A stretch of DNA of 64,000 bases. Origin: Persephonella hydrogeniphila (GTDB lineage: Bacteria; Aquificota; Aquificia; Aquificales; Hydrogenothermaceae). The notes under the pieces were generated by a model, which had not been told where the DNA came from, did no database searches, and saw only the letters and a list, made by a program, of their open reading frames with translations. The number at the start of each line of letters is the position of its first letter. Positions within the stretch are counted from its first letter, which is position 1. Shown piece by piece: positions 53,585 through 62,125 of the stretch. The translations under genes and the position numbers were made by a program. The DNA lies in NCBI RefSeq assembly GCF_900215515.1, contig NZ_OBEI01000002.1, forward strand, positions 248,001 to 312,000, read 5' to 3'.

Positions 53585-54274
53585 TTATTTTGCCTTTTTA
53601 AATTTGTAGCCACCGAAAACAATTGCCATATCTCCTTCTCTCCAGAATATAGTTCTCCACACCTGATAGTATATATGAAAAGCAACCCATGCAATTATTA
53701 TCCACATAGTCAGATGGTGGACTACTCTTACCCCGTGAGCACCGCCAAATACCCACAATGTCCAGTCTGTTCCTATATGAAGCAGCCACGGCCACCATGC
53801 TCCAATGGAGGAGGTTCCATGGGCAAGCCCCCATACATACATCTGCAGTCCGGTAAATAACATAAGAAAGAGAAGAAGATGAAGTATTGTAAAATAAACA
53901 GCATTGAAACTATCAAGATGGGAGGAATCAAAATTTTTTCTTCTATTTAAGGTTAGCAGGTTTATAACAACCTCTACAAACTCTTTTATATTCTGTCCGT
54001 TAGGTATTAGTTTTTTGACCGGTTTTTCAAATCTGCTGAAAAAATAAAGATAAGCAACAGCAATAGATGTAACATCAAGGAGGATAGCTGCAATAAAATG
54101 AACCCATCTGTTGTAAGCCATAACGTATTTGTAGGCTGCAGCTTCTGCTATCATACTCTGGTAATAAGGGTGTGCTATATAAAGGCCTGTTATAACAGCA
54201 GCGACTATGGAGAAAACATTTACCCAATGAATTATTCTCATTGTTGCGGTCATTCTTCTTACTTTTTTGTACAT
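53585..54274 (-). CDS. hupC: Ni/Fe-hydrogenase b-type cytochrome subunit
   Basis: This is a 229-residue membrane protein with four spans and conserved histidines for two hemes (RIIHWVNVFS, NRWVHFIAA, LHLLLFLMLFTG, VVHHLTMWI, AFHIYYQVW). It anchors the uptake hydrogenase and passes electrons from the small subunit to quinone. It is the last gene of the small-large-cytochrome operon, 15 bases after the large subunit gene. Confidence 0.95.
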   Translation of the reverse strand: MYKKVRRMTATMRIIHWVNVFSIVAAVITGLYIAHPYYQSMIAEAAAYKYVMAYNRWVHFIAAILLDVTSIAVAYLYFFSRFEKPVKKLIPNGQNIKEFVEVVINLLTLNRRKNFDSSHLDSFNAVYFTILHLLLFLMLFTGLQMYVWGLAHGTSSIGAWWPWLLHIGTDWTLWVFGGAHGVRVVHHLTMWIIIAWVAFHIYYQVWRTIFWREGDMAIVFGGYKFKKAK

Positions 54275-54289
54275 AACTACCCCTCCATT

Positions 54290-56050
54290 TTAAATCGTAC
54301 AGGCACCGCCTACAGGTTCGACTTTATAAACACCTAACTCTTTACCTTTTGCATCTATAACATGAACGGCACAGGCTATGCACGGATCAAAAGAGTGTAT
54401 TGTCCGGAGTATTTCAAGGGGCTGATCTGGATTAGACATCGGAGTACCTATAAGTGATGCCTCGTATGCTCCCATTCTATTTTTGTAATCCCTTGGTGCG
54501 CCATTCCATGTTGATGGAACAACAGCCTGATAGTTTTCTACTTTTCCGTCTTTTATTCTTATCCAGTGCCCCAGAGCTCCCCGGGGAGCTTCAGTAAGTC
54601 CATATCCCTTTCTTTCTTTTCCTTTTGTCAAGCTGTCAAAGTCGTATTCTGTCCATGTACTAAGATCTCCTGATGCAACATTCTTTGAAAGCTCATTCAG
54701 CCACTCTTTCATAACATCTACCATAATTGCAGTTTCTATAGCTCTTCCTGCAGTCCTGCCAACCGTAGAGAATAAGACTTTTGTAGGAAGATTTCCTGAC
54801 TTTAACAGCCAGTCTACATAATGTTTTATTCTTTCATCTCCCCTTGCATACCCAACAATCATTCTTGCAAGAGGTCCTACTTCTACCCTGTGGTCATCGT
54901 ATATAGGAGATTTAATCCATGAGTATTTTCCTTTTGTATCTAAAGTCCCATCTTTTTTGAAACCTGTGTACTTAGGTTTGGTCTGACCTTCAAATGGATG
55001 AAGGGGTTGGTTTACATCGTATTCGTACCAGCTGTGGGTTACATCTTCTGTTATTTTGGATTGATCAACGTCATACACTGTTGAAAGATCCATATTCAAT
55101 ACAACTCCTTGAGGAAACAGGAGTTTACCTTTGTACCATGGATTGTCGTCCATTCTGAAATCTCCATATGCCATGTAATTGCCCAGACCTCTACCTATTC
55201 CTTTTAGTGCTTCATCTGCATAAACAGCTCCTGCCATTAGGAGGTCAGGCAAATAAGCTCTGTATATAAACTCCCTTGATAATCCAAGTAGATCTCCGAA
55301 GAACCCCAGTCTTGCAGGATTTTTTATATCCTGAACACAGGTCACTCCACCTACAACAAGGGATTGTGGGTGGGGATTTTTGCCGCCGAATATTGCCATA
55401 AGTTTCGCCATTTCTCTCTGAATATCAAGTGCATCTAAATAGTGGGAAACAGCAACAAGGTTCTGTTCAGGTGTGAGCTTGTATGATTTATTTCCCCAGT
55501 AAGCATTTGCAAAAGGTCCGAGTCTTCCTGCTTTGACAAACTTTTTAAGCCTCTCCTGAACTGCCCTGAAAGTTCCTTCTCCTGCGTTCCAAGGCTGTAT
55601 TGTTTCTCCTGTTAGTGGATCAGTCAGCATATTTGCCCACTTTTTTGCTTCTGCAGCTGCCTTTGCAGGATCGGCTTTAAGGGCAGAAACAACATCAACC
55701 CAATCCAGAGCATGTAAATGATAGAAATGAACCGTGTGGTCATGAATATAAAGGGAACCCTGTATAAGATTTCTGACAAGTCTTGCATTTTTTGGTGGTA
55801 CGATGCCTAAGGCATGTTCTACAGTCTGTGTACTTGTGTAGTAATGTGTTCCTGTACATACACCACATATTCTCATAGCAAGGAGAGGAACATCCCTTGG
55901 ATCTCTTCCTTTCATTATAATCTCAATTCCTCTCCACATAGTGGATGAACTGTATGCGTCAACAATCACGTTATTTTCATCAAGTATAGCTTCTATTCTT
56001 AAATGACCCTCAATTCTTGTTATAGGATCAACTACAAGATGCTTTCCCAT
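54290..56050 (-). CDS. hupL: Uptake [NiFe] hydrogenase large subunit
   Basis: The 586-residue group 1 large subunit starts VVDPITRIEGHLRIE. NiFe ligands lie in MRICGVCTGTHYYTS (L1) and SFDPCIACAVH (L2). A 23-residue C-terminal tail follows the last His and would be cut by the HyaD-type protease. It is exported bound to the Tat-bearing small subunit and oxidises H2 in the periplasm. It starts 12 bases after the small subunit gene. Confidence 0.97.
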   Translation of the reverse strand: MGKHLVVDPITRIEGHLRIEAILDENNVIVDAYSSSTMWRGIEIIMKGRDPRDVPLLAMRICGVCTGTHYYTSTQTVEHALGIVPPKNARLVRNLIQGSLYIHDHTVHFYHLHALDWVDVVSALKADPAKAAAEAKKWANMLTDPLTGETIQPWNAGEGTFRAVQERLKKFVKAGRLGPFANAYWGNKSYKLTPEQNLVAVSHYLDALDIQREMAKLMAIFGGKNPHPQSLVVGGVTCVQDIKNPARLGFFGDLLGLSREFIYRAYLPDLLMAGAVYADEALKGIGRGLGNYMAYGDFRMDDNPWYKGKLLFPQGVVLNMDLSTVYDVDQSKITEDVTHSWYEYDVNQPLHPFEGQTKPKYTGFKKDGTLDTKGKYSWIKSPIYDDHRVEVGPLARMIVGYARGDERIKHYVDWLLKSGNLPTKVLFSTVGRTAGRAIETAIMVDVMKEWLNELSKNVASGDLSTWTEYDFDSLTKGKERKGYGLTEAPRGALGHWIRIKDGKVENYQAVVPSTWNGAPRDYKNRMGAYEASLIGTPMSNPDQPLEILRTIHSFDPCIACAVHVIDAKGKELGVYKVEPVGGACTI

Positions 56051-56062
56051 TATTTAACCCTC

Positions 56063-57307
56063 CTATTGTTCTTCTTTGTTTTCTTCTCTTTTTCCGGCAA
56101 CCGCACTGGCTACAGCATGAATACCAATTCCTACAGCAGTTGCCGTTAAGATTGCAAGACCAAACTGATCAACTGTTGATTCAACGCCTCTTCCGGCAGG
56201 TGGCTGTATTGGAGAATCTGCTATAGGTCTTTCTGTAGCATAAACATCCCAAAAGTTAGGTTCTGAACATCCGATACATCCTCTACCTACACCAATAGGC
56301 CAGTTTGTTCCTTCGTTATATCTGACTATAGAGCAGTTGTTAAAAGTGAAAGGTCCTTTACATCCCATTTTATAAAGGCAGAAATTATTTTTTGCTCCAT
56401 AGTCTCCCCATTCCTCAACAAACTCTCCTGCATCAAAATGTGCTCTCCTCTCGCAATTATCATGAATTCTGTATCCAAATGCAAATTTTGGTCTCAGCAG
56501 AGAGTCCAGTTCCGGAATTTCTCCTGTCAAGATGTAATGGATTACCACACCTGTTATATTTGCAGGGTTTGCAGGACATGCAGGAATATTTACAACAGGT
56601 TTACCTTTTACTATATCCATAACACCTACAGCACCTGTTGGATTAGGGTATGCAGCAGGTACTCCTCCAAAGGACGCACATGAGCCGACAGCTATTACAG
56701 CAGCAGCATGTTCAGATAGATGCTTTACATGTTCTACTCCGGTTTTAGGGTGTCTCCCTATAGTAAAAGCTTCAGGCATTCCTACAGGGATGGAACCTTC
56801 AACAAACAGCAGGTATTTCCCATCAAAATCTTTTACAGCTTTCTCAAGATTCTGCTCTGCCTGATCACCCGCTGCTGCCATGATTACTTCGTGGTACTCA
56901 ACAGAAAGATACTCAAGTATAAGTTCATCAACTGTAGGGGAAGCACTTCTCAAGAGAGCTTCTGTGTTTCCAGCGCAGTCCTGTATATTTATCCAGATTA
57001 TAGGCACCCTGTTCATTACTTCGGCAGCCTGTGCAACAAGAGGCTCAAACTGAGGGGGAAGCATTAGCATAGCTGTTGTCGCAGATACCCACTTTAGAAA
57101 ATCTCTTCTTGAAAGCTCCCAGACTTTCAGGTACTCTTCAAATTTTATCTCTGCTTCTCTAACAGGCTTCTGTGCTCTAAGTTCAGCAAGTCTTTTTTCC
57201 ATCTTTCTGTAGAGTTCTCTGTAGTAAGCATCTCCCCGATTGGTGTTGATATAGTTCGTTGGTTTTGAGAAAAGGGCTCTCAGGTGTTCCCTGTCTGAAA
57301 ATTTCAT
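56063..57307 (-). CDS. hupS: Uptake [NiFe] hydrogenase small subunit, Tat-exported
   Basis: The 414-residue small subunit has a Tat motif SRRDFLKW, but the arginines are at 67-68, after an unusually long charged N-terminal region; the hydrophobic part ends near LVAQAAE. Fe-S motifs include QDCAGNTEALL (C..N in place of the usual CxxC), VGSCASFGG, IPACPANP, HDNCERR, KMGCKGPFTFNNC and CIGCSEPNF. A C-terminal membrane helix (FGLAILTATAVGIGIHAV) anchors it. I chose ATG 57307 with GGAGGG; a further ATG lies upstream inside the operator. Promoter and palindrome are directly upstream. Confidence 0.95.
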   Translation of the reverse strand: MKFSDREHLRALFSKPTNYINTNRGDAYYRELYRKMEKRLAELRAQKPVREAEIKFEEYLKVWELSRRDFLKWVSATTAMLMLPPQFEPLVAQAAEVMNRVPIIWINIQDCAGNTEALLRSASPTVDELILEYLSVEYHEVIMAAAGDQAEQNLEKAVKDFDGKYLLFVEGSIPVGMPEAFTIGRHPKTGVEHVKHLSEHAAAVIAVGSCASFGGVPAAYPNPTGAVGVMDIVKGKPVVNIPACPANPANITGVVIHYILTGEIPELDSLLRPKFAFGYRIHDNCERRAHFDAGEFVEEWGDYGAKNNFCLYKMGCKGPFTFNNCSIVRYNEGTNWPIGVGRGCIGCSEPNFWDVYATERPIADSPIQPPAGRGVESTVDQFGLAILTATAVGIGIHAVASAVAGKREENKEEQ

Positions 57308-57318
57308 GACACCCTCCT

Positions 57319-57340
57319 TAAATGAATAAATATTCATTTA
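57319..57340. promoter_or_regulatory. TGAAT-type palindrome before the uptake hydrogenase operon (site 2)
   Basis: TAAATGAATA, AA, TATTCATTTA is a 22-base inverted repeat with perfect 10-base arms. It lies between the -10 element and the ribosome-binding site of the small-subunit gene, about where transcription begins. That placement suits a repressor. Confidence 0.7.
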
Positions 57341-57345
57341 TTTTT

Positions 57346-57374
57346 ATAATGAATGAAAACTCTTTCACTGTCAA
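57346..57374 (-). promoter_or_regulatory. Promoter of the uptake hydrogenase operon
   Basis: On the minus strand a perfect TTGACA (57369-57374) and CATTAT (57346-57351) are separated by 17 bases. The TGAAT palindrome begins five bases downstream of the -10. Confidence 0.6.
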
Positions 57375-57422
57375 CCTTGTATATACAATTAAAACTAATT
57401 ATTAGAAAAAGTCCTGACAACC

Positions 57423-58793
57423 CTAATGGGTAGTGCAGACAGAACAGACATCAAAACTTCTTAAAATCATTTCCGCTTTTAAGGGAGAGTCTACTCCTAT
57501 TATTGCTTTTTCTGCAGGGGAATGGTACTTTTCACATCTGGGACCAAGATTCCATGTGGAAGGAGTTATTATGTTGTACTGCTTTATTTTTCCATTTTCA
57601 GCTTTTATCTGATGAATAAGGGAGCCCCTTGCAGCCTCACAGAGACCTGTTCCTTCTCCTGATATCTCCCTGTAGTCTGCAGGAGGTTTTATATAAAATG
57701 GATCGGACAGATTTATATTTTTAAGTCTTTTTTTCATTGCTATAAGGATTTTTATTATTTCGTCCAATCTTGCCCATACTCTTACTATGTAGCTGTCTTT
57801 AAACTGATCCAATAGATTTATAAATAAATTGTCTCTGCTGTTGATTCTTCTTGCAAGAGGGGAAGTTTCATAAGGAAGCCCTTCATACCTGACAGCTTTT
57901 GCCCATGAGTATCTGTTTTTACCGTAGTTTATACCCTTTTCTGTTAAAAAAGAAAAAGTGTCAATTTCTGTTATCTTTTCTGGTTTAAAATCTTTCTTCT
58001 TTCTTTTTGTTATACCTTTTTCGAAAACATCCTCTATCTGACAGATTGTCAAAAATCTATGGTAAGCTTTTCCTACTTTGTGGAGCTTATGTTTTAAGGA
58101 CAGTTTCAGGAAAGTTTTCAGATCACAGTTACCTGATTTTTCAAAGTAATCATCAAGATTACTCACGGTAAGATACTTTTCTATATCCATACCTATTATA
58201 TTTTCCTCTGTAAACCTTATAACTGAGTCTACAATCGCTTCTGCTTCTGTAATCTCAAATGTGGTGGGATCACAGGTTACTCCACCTACCACAGAGTATG
58301 AAGAGTGGGGCCACTGACCACTAAAGATAGCAGATACTTTAACAATTTTTGAGCTGTAATCAACTGCTTTTCTCCACTGGTATCCTCTGATAGGTTCATA
58401 TTTTCTTAGACTTTTTCCTTTGTCTAATTTTATAAAGTCAGGTAGAACAAACAGATAAAACCAGCGTATGTGATTTTGAACTATTTCAGAAAAAAGAGTT
58501 ATATCCCTGATTATTTTTGCGTTCTGGGGTGTTTCTATCTTTACTCCTGCGTTTTTATAAAGATCTTCCAGAGCTTTTGTTGTAACTATCAGGTGTGCAT
58601 GTCCACATATGCCACATACACGGGGAGTAATAACAAGGGCGTCCAGAATAGGTTTATTTTTTAGTATGAACTCGAATCCACGAAAATTTGGAGCTATAAT
58701 AAAAGCATCTTTTACAGCGTTATTTTCCCATACAAGTTTGAGCTCGATTTCCCCTTCAACTCTGTTAAGTACAGTTTTCTGGATTTTTGTCAT
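57423..58793 (-). CDS. HoxC/HupV-like hydrogenase large subunit without C-terminal extension
   Basis: The 456-residue large subunit has L1 RVCGICGHAHLIV and L2 DVCSVCTTH, and the protein ends exactly at that last His. Lack of a cleavable tail is typical of H2-sensing hydrogenases (HupV/HoxC, group 2b) and some other group 2 enzymes. No signal peptide is present on either subunit, so it is cytoplasmic. The gene starts inside the end of the membrane-protein gene (29-base overlap). No sensor kinase (HoxJ/HupT) is adjacent. A catalytic group 2d role, as suggested for Aquifex soluble hydrogenase, is an alternative. Confidence 0.85.
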   Translation of the reverse strand: MTKIQKTVLNRVEGEIELKLVWENNAVKDAFIIAPNFRGFEFILKNKPILDALVITPRVCGICGHAHLIVTTKALEDLYKNAGVKIETPQNAKIIRDITLFSEIVQNHIRWFYLFVLPDFIKLDKGKSLRKYEPIRGYQWRKAVDYSSKIVKVSAIFSGQWPHSSYSVVGGVTCDPTTFEITEAEAIVDSVIRFTEENIIGMDIEKYLTVSNLDDYFEKSGNCDLKTFLKLSLKHKLHKVGKAYHRFLTICQIEDVFEKGITKRKKKDFKPEKITEIDTFSFLTEKGINYGKNRYSWAKAVRYEGLPYETSPLARRINSRDNLFINLLDQFKDSYIVRVWARLDEIIKILIAMKKRLKNINLSDPFYIKPPADYREISGEGTGLCEAARGSLIHQIKAENGKIKQYNIITPSTWNLGPRCEKYHSPAEKAIIGVDSPLKAEMILRSFDVCSVCTTH

Positions 58794-59700
58794 TATGATC
58801 TTCCATTAAAAAATTTATATACAGTCTTATATTCCTGCTGACAAATCTTTTTGCGACGAGTATTAGGGAGATATTCCATAGAATATTTGAGATAGTCAAA
58901 GCGATTAACGAGTAAAAAAGTACAGCATAGAAAGTATTTTCACAAAAAAAATGAGAAATAAAAAGAGAAAAAGCTGTGGCTATAGAAAAACCTCTCAAAA
59001 AGTATATGAACTCTTGAGAAAATGTTTTATTAAGTATATCTAAAAGAGTTATTAAAATTTCAAAAGAAAATAAAATAATTAGGGGATAACTTACAGATTT
59101 AATCATACTGACGGGAGTTATACAGATAAAATCTGGGATGAATGTTCTATATAGATAAAATAGGTACACAAAAAACAGGATAATTATAAAGTTTATTCCT
59201 ATAAAGGCTATATAATCAGCTTCAAAGGTTTTTCTTTCTGGAAATCTTTTAGGTAGAATAAGATATAAAAAATAATCGTTATCTTTTATATACTCCAAGA
59301 AATCTTCTAACCTTTTTTTGTATTTGTCTTTTATCTTTTCAATGACCAAATCTCTGAGTTTTTTATAGGCTTTTTTATCGAAGGCATAATCTGAGTAGTC
59401 TTTTTTTAATAGATCCAGAAGTAGTGGCTGTCTTATAGTAAAAATTACCAGACCCCACCCCCAGACTAAAAGATAGATACTCAAGAATGTGAAAAAACTT
59501 CCAAAAGAGGAAATTAACGAACTTATTACTGATATTAGTGCACCTGTTAGCTCAAATAGGTATATTTTTTCAGGAAAAAAAAGACTGAAAAAAAAGCTGA
59601 AAATTCCGTCTAATAGGAGGAGTATCAATAAACTGCTGAAGGATTTTAATGTTATATCTTTTGTTCCCTCAAATATAGTAGTTGTTATATTATCTGGCAT
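58765..59700 (-). CDS. Multi-spanning membrane protein of unknown function inside the second hydrogenase operon
   Basis: The 311-residue protein is not recognised. It has about seven hydrophobic spans (for example SLLILLLLDGIFSFFFSLFF; YIAFIGINFIIILFFVYLF; SYPLIILFSFEILITLL) and a charged cytoplasmic-type loop of about 75 residues (about 115-190, KAYKKLRDLVIEKIKDKYKK). No cysteine cluster or heme-His pattern stands out. AGAGGA precedes the ATG. It lies between the small and large subunit genes and overlaps the large by 29 bases, so it is probably made with, and may anchor or signal for, that hydrogenase. Confidence 0.7.
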   Translation of the reverse strand: MPDNITTTIFEGTKDITLKSFSSLLILLLLDGIFSFFFSLFFPEKIYLFELTGALISVISSLISSFGSFFTFLSIYLLVWGWGLVIFTIRQPLLLDLLKKDYSDYAFDKKAYKKLRDLVIEKIKDKYKKRLEDFLEYIKDNDYFLYLILPKRFPERKTFEADYIAFIGINFIIILFFVYLFYLYRTFIPDFICITPVSMIKSVSYPLIILFSFEILITLLDILNKTFSQEFIYFLRGFSIATAFSLFISHFFCENTFYAVLFYSLIALTISNILWNISLILVAKRFVSRNIRLYINFLMEDHNDKNPENCT

Positions 59701-59703
59701 CCA

Positions 59704-59820
59704 TTATCCTCTAAAAGCAAAATCCTCAGCATTCTGTATAAGAGATTTTATCACTTTTTCTCTTTCTTCTTCAGGCAAAGCTTCAGTTTTGAACTCTACT
59801 CTGTTTCTTCTAATTTTTTT
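59704..59820 (-). other. A-AAA-AAA slippery site and -1 frame extension of the small subunit
   Basis: On the minus strand CTA AAA AAA is in the phase of a -1 slippery heptamer. In the -1 frame the next codons encode IRRNRVEFKTEALPEE and on to a TAA (59704-59706), three bases before the membrane-protein ATG. The stretch has coding-like composition and the fused length fits HoxB/HupU. It may be programmed, a real indel, or a sequence error. Confidence 0.5.
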
Positions 59821-60719
59821 AGTAGTCTTTCGTTTTTTAGGGTTTTTGCGACTCCTGATATTGTTATGTAGGCTCTTTTTGAAACGCCTAAAGGGACTTC
59901 TTCCGGGATTCCTATATTTTTCTTTGTTTCGAAATAGTTTTCCCTTAGAGGAAAATTAAACTCTGTACACCCTAAACATGGAGAACCAGCCCGTGTTTTG
60001 GAAGAGATCCTGTTCCACAGAATTTTGTTGCAAGGGGCATGGGTCATAGGTCCTTTACATCCAAGGTTATAAAACAGACAACCTTCCTTATGGCCAAACT
60101 CTTCACTTTCTACTTTCCATTCAAAATACTCATTCCTGATACACCCGTCATGGGGAAGATACATAAAAAGCTCTTTAGGTCTGTTGTAGTCATCTAAGAT
60201 GATTTTTCTGTTTTCTAAAATGGCAAGTACAGTCTGGGTAAACCATGCAGGATGCATTGGACATCCAGGTATATTTATTACAGGATAACCTGATCTGGTT
60301 CTAAATTCGGGAGAAAAATAACCTTTTTTCTCTGTAAATTTAAATTGAAGACCTCTTATATCTTTATTTTTAGTGTAGAGGGCAGGAATGTTACCGTAAG
60401 AAGCACAGTTTCCAGCTGCTATAATAAAATCAGCTCTCTTTGAGAGCGTATCAAGTATTTCAGAAATAGAAAGATTACCTATTCTGCAGAAATTCTTATC
60501 TGTTGTTATTGCCCCTTCGACGACGAGTATATCTAATTTCACCTTTTCTTCTTTTATTTTTTTTAGTACTGAAAAAATTTTTTCCCTGTAGGATATCGAT
60601 GGATGGTAGAGAAGTTTTATTTTTGAAAATAGTTCATAAAATGAAGGATTTTCAGCATTGAGCAAAGACTGTGTATTTCCATTACATGTTAAACCCTGTA
60701 TCCACAGTAAAGTTTTCAT
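59796..60719 (-). CDS. HoxB/HupU-like hydrogenase small subunit (possible -1 frameshifted C-terminus)
   Basis: The 307-residue small subunit lacks a Tat signal and aligns by eye with regulatory HoxB: LYHPSIS, VVEGAITT, AAGNCASYGN, PVINIPGCPMHPAWFTQTVL, HDGCIRNEYFEWK, LGCKGPMTHAPCNKILW, CLGCTEFNF. The first cluster motif is TCNGNTQSLL, with Asn in place of the second Cys. The zero frame stops at 59796. An A7 run (59814-59820) just before could shift reading to the -1 frame, which stays open to 59704, giving about 338 residues, close to HoxB length. Confidence 0.88.
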   Translation of the reverse strand: MKTLLWIQGLTCNGNTQSLLNAENPSFYELFSKIKLLYHPSISYREKIFSVLKKIKEEKVKLDILVVEGAITTDKNFCRIGNLSISEILDTLSKRADFIIAAGNCASYGNIPALYTKNKDIRGLQFKFTEKKGYFSPEFRTRSGYPVINIPGCPMHPAWFTQTVLAILENRKIILDDYNRPKELFMYLPHDGCIRNEYFEWKVESEEFGHKEGCLFYNLGCKGPMTHAPCNKILWNRISSKTRAGSPCLGCTEFNFPLRENYFETKKNIGIPEEVPLGVSKRAYITISGVAKTLKNERLLKKLEETE

Positions 60720-60723
60720 GTTG

Positions 60724-61323
60724 TTATGCTTTTAAGGCTCTCCAGATATTTTCTGCAAGCTCTTCCGAATATTCGATAGGCTCTTTAGGAAGAACATTTT
60801 CTCCCTGAAGAAATACCATTCCTCCTAAGGGACCCATAAGTGTTACAAAAGCAGGGAAAAACTCCTGTTGCCTTAACTCTCCTTTCCTTGCACCTTCTTC
60901 GAGGAATAACATGAGTTCTGTTACAACCTCCTGAACACAAAGAAATCCTTCGCAGCCATCTTCAAAAACTTCTCTGTTTGAAAGGAAAACCCTCAAAAAG
61001 TATTCGATAAGCTCCGGTTGTTCTTTTGAGATCTCAAAGAATTTTCTGACTATTTTGTATACCTTTTCTTTTGTTGTTATGTTCTCTTCATTTATCTTTT
61101 TAATCTCTTCTCCTAATAGTCTGGAGGAGTACTGCATTATATATTTTGCAAGTTCTTCCTTTGAACTGAAGTAATTGTATAGATTTCCCACACTCATTCC
61201 AAGCTCTTCTGCTATATCTGGAATGGTGGTGTTGTAATATCCTCTCTGCGCAAACAGCTTGCAGGCTACCTTTACTATTTCTTTTTTCTTTTCTTCTTTT
61301 ATAGTTTTTCTTATTTTAGACAC
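60724..61323 (-). CDS. TetR-family transcriptional regulator
   Basis: The 199-residue protein has a TetR N-terminal helix-turn-helix: KIACKLFAQRGYYNTTIPDIA-like region (VACKLFAQRGYYNTTIPD), AEELGMSVGNLYNYFSSKEE, followed by a helical ligand-binding domain. The start is GTG (61321-61323) with GGGGAG. It lies between hypB and the HoxB-like gene, five bases upstream of the latter, so it belongs to the hypB-led operon. It is the best candidate for binding the three TGAAT palindromes, including the one before hypB, which would make it self-regulating. Its ligand is unknown. Confidence 0.9.
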   Translation of the reverse strand: MSKIRKTIKEEKKKEIVKVACKLFAQRGYYNTTIPDIAEELGMSVGNLYNYFSSKEELAKYIMQYSSRLLGEEIKKINEENITTKEKVYKIVRKFFEISKEQPELIEYFLRVFLSNREVFEDGCEGFLCVQEVVTELMLFLEEGARKGELRQQEFFPAFVTLMGPLGGMVFLQGENVLPKEPIEYSEELAENIWRALKA

Positions 61324-61354
61324 GTTTCTCCCCTTATTAAGTATATGCTAATAA

Positions 61355-62095
61355 TTATATAATACTCCTGATAGAAGCCTTTATTTTTAGATAATCAATC
61401 CATTTGTCCAGACCTTCTCCTGTTTTTGTTGATAACTGGATGATATCTATTTTAGGATTTAGCGCTCTTGCTTCATTTACAGCTTTGCCAATATCGAAAT
61501 CAAAATAAGAAAGAAGGTCTGTCTTTGTTATAAGCATAAGGTCTGCAGATCTAAACATAACAGGGTATTTTGCCGGTTTATCATCTCCTTCAGGAATAGA
61601 TAGAAGAACCACATTAAGATGGGTACCGATATCGTACGATGCAGGACATACCAGATTTCCTACGTTTTCGACAAAAACTATATCTAATTTTTCAAGAGGA
61701 AGATTATGTATACCTTCGTGAACCATAAATGCATCGAGATGGCATGCCTGTCCTGTTGTTATCTGGTAGGCTGGTGCTCCTTTTGAACGAATTCTTTCTG
61801 CATCTCTGTTGGTCTCAAGATCTCCTTCTATAACACCGATTTTCAGCTGATCTGATAACAGCTCAATTGTTTTTTCCAGTAGTGTGGTTTTTCCTGCTCC
61901 AGGAGAGCTCATAAGATTTACAGCAAATATTCCGTGTCTGTCAAAATGTTTTCTATTGCTCTCTGCCTGTTTGTCGTTTGCGTCTAAGATTTTTGTTATT
62001 ACCTCTACTGTTTTTTTATCTTCAAGTGTTGGGTTTTTGTGATTTTCAAGGGGGTGATTATGTTCTGGGATAGAACAGCCACAATCTTTGCACAT
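61355..62095 (-). CDS. hypB: HypB, nickel-delivery GTPase
   Basis: HypB hydrolyses GTP during nickel insertion with HypA. The 246-residue protein has an N-terminal metal motif MCKDCGCS, the P-loop LMSSPGAGKTTLLEK, EGDLETNRDAERI, GQACHLDA (metal-binding Cys/His) and ITKTDLL. It lacks a long polyhistidine stretch. AGGA precedes the ATG. A promoter with a TGAAT palindrome lies directly upstream. Confidence 0.97.
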   Translation of the reverse strand: MCKDCGCSIPEHNHPLENHKNPTLEDKKTVEVITKILDANDKQAESNRKHFDRHGIFAVNLMSSPGAGKTTLLEKTIELLSDQLKIGVIEGDLETNRDAERIRSKGAPAYQITTGQACHLDAFMVHEGIHNLPLEKLDIVFVENVGNLVCPASYDIGTHLNVVLLSIPEGDDKPAKYPVMFRSADLMLITKTDLLSYFDFDIGKAVNEARALNPKIDIIQLSTKTGEGLDKWIDYLKIKASIRSII

Positions 62096-62106
62096 TGCAA
62101 TCCTCC

Positions 62107-62120
62107 TGAATGATTATTCA
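62107..62120. promoter_or_regulatory. TGAAT-type palindrome before hypB (site 3)
   Basis: TGAATGATTATTCA has one mismatch between its arms. It lies just downstream of the -10 element and 11 bases before the hypB start, the same arrangement as at the uptake hydrogenase operon. Confidence 0.65.
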
Positions 62121-62125
62121 TTTTT

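Noticed and set aside
53598-53834. Open frames overlapping the cytochrome b gene
   Set aside because: They lie within the well-supported cytochrome b frame and show no protein-like motifs.
59489-59959. A plus-strand open frame across the membrane-protein and small-subunit genes
   Set aside because: It is antisense to two supported genes, and its composition is a mirror of the membrane segments.
62107-62120. The palindrome before hypB as a NikR site
   Set aside because: NikR sites usually have widely spaced half-sites, while this motif is compact and also precedes hypF and the uptake hydrogenase. NikR remains a weaker alternative.
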